Source: Chloroflexota bacterium (GTDB taxonomy: Bacteria; Chloroflexota; Anaerolineae; Ardenticatenales; Ardenticatenaceae). From it: a stretch of DNA of 5,595 bases. This document shows positions 4,579 through 5,595 of the stretch, piece after piece. The position numbers and the translations under genes were made by a program. The notes under the pieces are model-generated. The model saw only the letters and a list, made by a program, of their open reading frames with translations. It was not told where the DNA came from and ran no database searches. Location: positions 1 through 5,595 of the forward strand of contig DOUV01000525.1 of assembly GCA_003520455.1 (NCBI GenBank), read 5' to 3'. Position 1 is the first letter of the stretch. Each line of letters begins with the position of its first letter.

Positions 4579-5595
4579 ATGAAGTCGACTGCTCGCTGGC
4601 TGGCTGCCGTCCTCTTCCTGGTCGCGCTCCTGCTCGCGCCGGGCGCCCTCCATGCCCAGGGGCCCGACGAGCAGGCGCTGACCTGGCACGAGCAATCCAC
4701 CACTCACTTCGCGATCCTCTACCCCGAAGGTGAAGAGGCGGAGGCCGCCCGCTATGCCACCTTCGTAGACCAGGTCTACGACAATCTCACGACACTCTTC
4801 GATCACCGCCTCGAAACGCCGGTCACCCTGCGCCTCTACCCCACGCTGGCGGCCTATGAGGAGATCAACCCCCTGGCCGGCGAGGTCAAAGGCGTCATCG
4901 CCCACGCGCAGCTGGGCCGGCGCGAGATTGCGGTGCTTGTCCCCCGCACGGCTAATCTCAGCGACGAAGAGGTCATCAATAATATTCGCCACGAACTGAC
5001 CCACCTTATTATCGGCGACCTGTCCGGCGACCGCCTGCCGGTCGGCTTCCACGAGGGCGTCGCCCAGTACATCGAGCGTCCCGGGCGCGATCAGGCCGCC
5101 AAGGTTGAGCTTCTGCGTCAAGCCCGCGAGGCCAAACGCCTTCTGAGCTGGAGCCAACTCAACGCCGGCAGCACCGTCTACAAGAACCCCGAGATCGGCT
5201 ACTCGCAAGCGGTCTCGATCGTTTCCTACCTGGTCAATGTGTATGGCTTCGATCGCTTGGTCGAGTTCATCCGCGCCCTACGCACCTCGCCCGGCTACCG
5301 CTCAGCGCTCCAGGCCACGTACGGCGTCCCGGCCGACCAGCTCGAGCGCGCCTGGCTGGACGCGCTCCCCGCTTACCTTGACGGCCGCTGGCAGGTCAAC
5401 GCCCTCTGGGCCTACGACCTCGGCCCACTAAGAGCCCTGGTGGCCGAGGGCGCTTACGCCAGCGCCGAGAGCCAGTTGGGCGAGGCCATTCGCCTCCTTG
5501 AAACCAGCCAGCAGAGTGACGTGTTGGGGGAGGCTCGCCATCTCCTCGCGCTGAGCCAGCGCGGCCAGGACGCCGGCGAGGCCGTCCTGGCCGCC
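4579..5595 (+). CDS. Secreted HExxH metallopeptidase (peptidase MA-like gluzincin), 3' end outside window
   Basis: The first 339 residues are present and the frame is open at the right edge, so the C-terminus is missing. Residues 1-26 are a signal peptide (basic start, hydrophobic core, likely cut after A26), so the protein acts outside the membrane. Residues about 35-270 form a peptidase MA-like domain. It has the zinc and catalytic motif HELTH (H138, E139, H142); a second motif GFHEGVAQYIE, in which E159 (16 residues after H142) is the probable third zinc ligand; then GYSQAVSIVSYLVNVYGFDRL (from 207) and a LERAWLDAL helix around W259, both typical of this family. From about 283 the sequence turns to Ala/Leu-rich paired helices that resemble TPR repeats, suggesting a protein-binding tail. 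The substrate is unknown. The start is supported by the ribosome binding site and promoter. A full-length open frame on the opposite strand (about 4528-5208) is judged a shadow. Confidence 0.88.
   Translation, partial: MKSTARWLAAVLFLVALLLAPGALHAQGPDEQALTWHEQSTTHFAILYPEGEEAEAARYATFVDQVYDNLTTLFDHRLETPVTLRLYPTLAAYEEINPLAGEVKGVIAHAQLGRREIAVLVPRTANLSDEEVINNIRHELTHLIIGDLSGDRLPVGFHEGVAQYIERPGRDQAAKVELLRQAREAKRLLSWSQLNAGSTVYKNPEIGYSQAVSIVSYLVNVYGFDRLVEFIRALRTSPGYRSALQATYGVPADQLERAWLDALPAYLDGRWQVNALWAYDLGPLRALVAEGAYASAESQLGEAIRLLETSQQSDVLGEARHLLALSQRGQDAGEAVLAA

Noticed and set aside
4528..5208. 226-codon open frame on the minus strand
   Set aside because: It is antisense to the metallopeptidase, whose signal peptide, zinc motif and promoter are all on the plus strand. 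It also runs through that promoter-leader region.

Overview
The window looks like a chromosomal segment of a GC-rich bacterium. The gene set (a CBS-tailed site-2 protease, a bacterial eRF1-like protein, a DUF456 membrane protein, a secreted gluzincin) and the short dispersed intergenic repeats suggest Chloroflexota. That placement is inference from gene content, not from a marker gene. There are no RNA genes, CRISPR arrays or transposase genes.

Layout. A sigma70-type promoter with an extended -10 (65-93) leads into an M50 site-2 protease with two CBS domains, starting at GTG 119. After 56 nt comes a 378-residue archaeal/eukaryotic-type release-factor-like protein (1351-2487), with an eRF1-like middle domain and an L7Ae-like C-terminal domain carrying a zinc ribbon. 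A 162-nt gap follows, containing a strong inverted repeat (2537-2586). Next is a pair of small membrane-protein genes 4 nt apart: DUF456 (2650-3132) and an unrecognised protein (3137-3586). These converge on a minus-strand single-domain EamA transporter gene (3692-4144). The EamA gene is flanked on both sides by diverged copies of one ~60-nt repeat that contains a hairpin. A 434-nt noncoding stretch follows, holding the second repeat copy, a pyrimidine-rich tract, an irregular array of the octamer CATCCGTT, and a near-consensus promoter (4500-4528). That promoter drives a secreted HExxH metallopeptidase gene that runs off the right edge.

How the genes relate. The protease and the release-factor-like gene share direction and have no visible terminator between them, so they are probably one transcript. 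Together they suggest a stress module: intramembrane proteolysis with nucleotide-sensing CBS domains, next to a ribosome-rescue or nascent-chain-release factor. From memory, the mycobacterial dormancy (DosR) region also places an M50-CBS protease near an eRF1-like protein. The DUF456 pair is probably a second transcription unit or a read-through extension of the first. EamA and the peptidase are separate, divergent units.

The most interesting items are the release-factor-like protein with its GGWAQ loop, its pairing with the protease, and the several families of short intergenic repeats.
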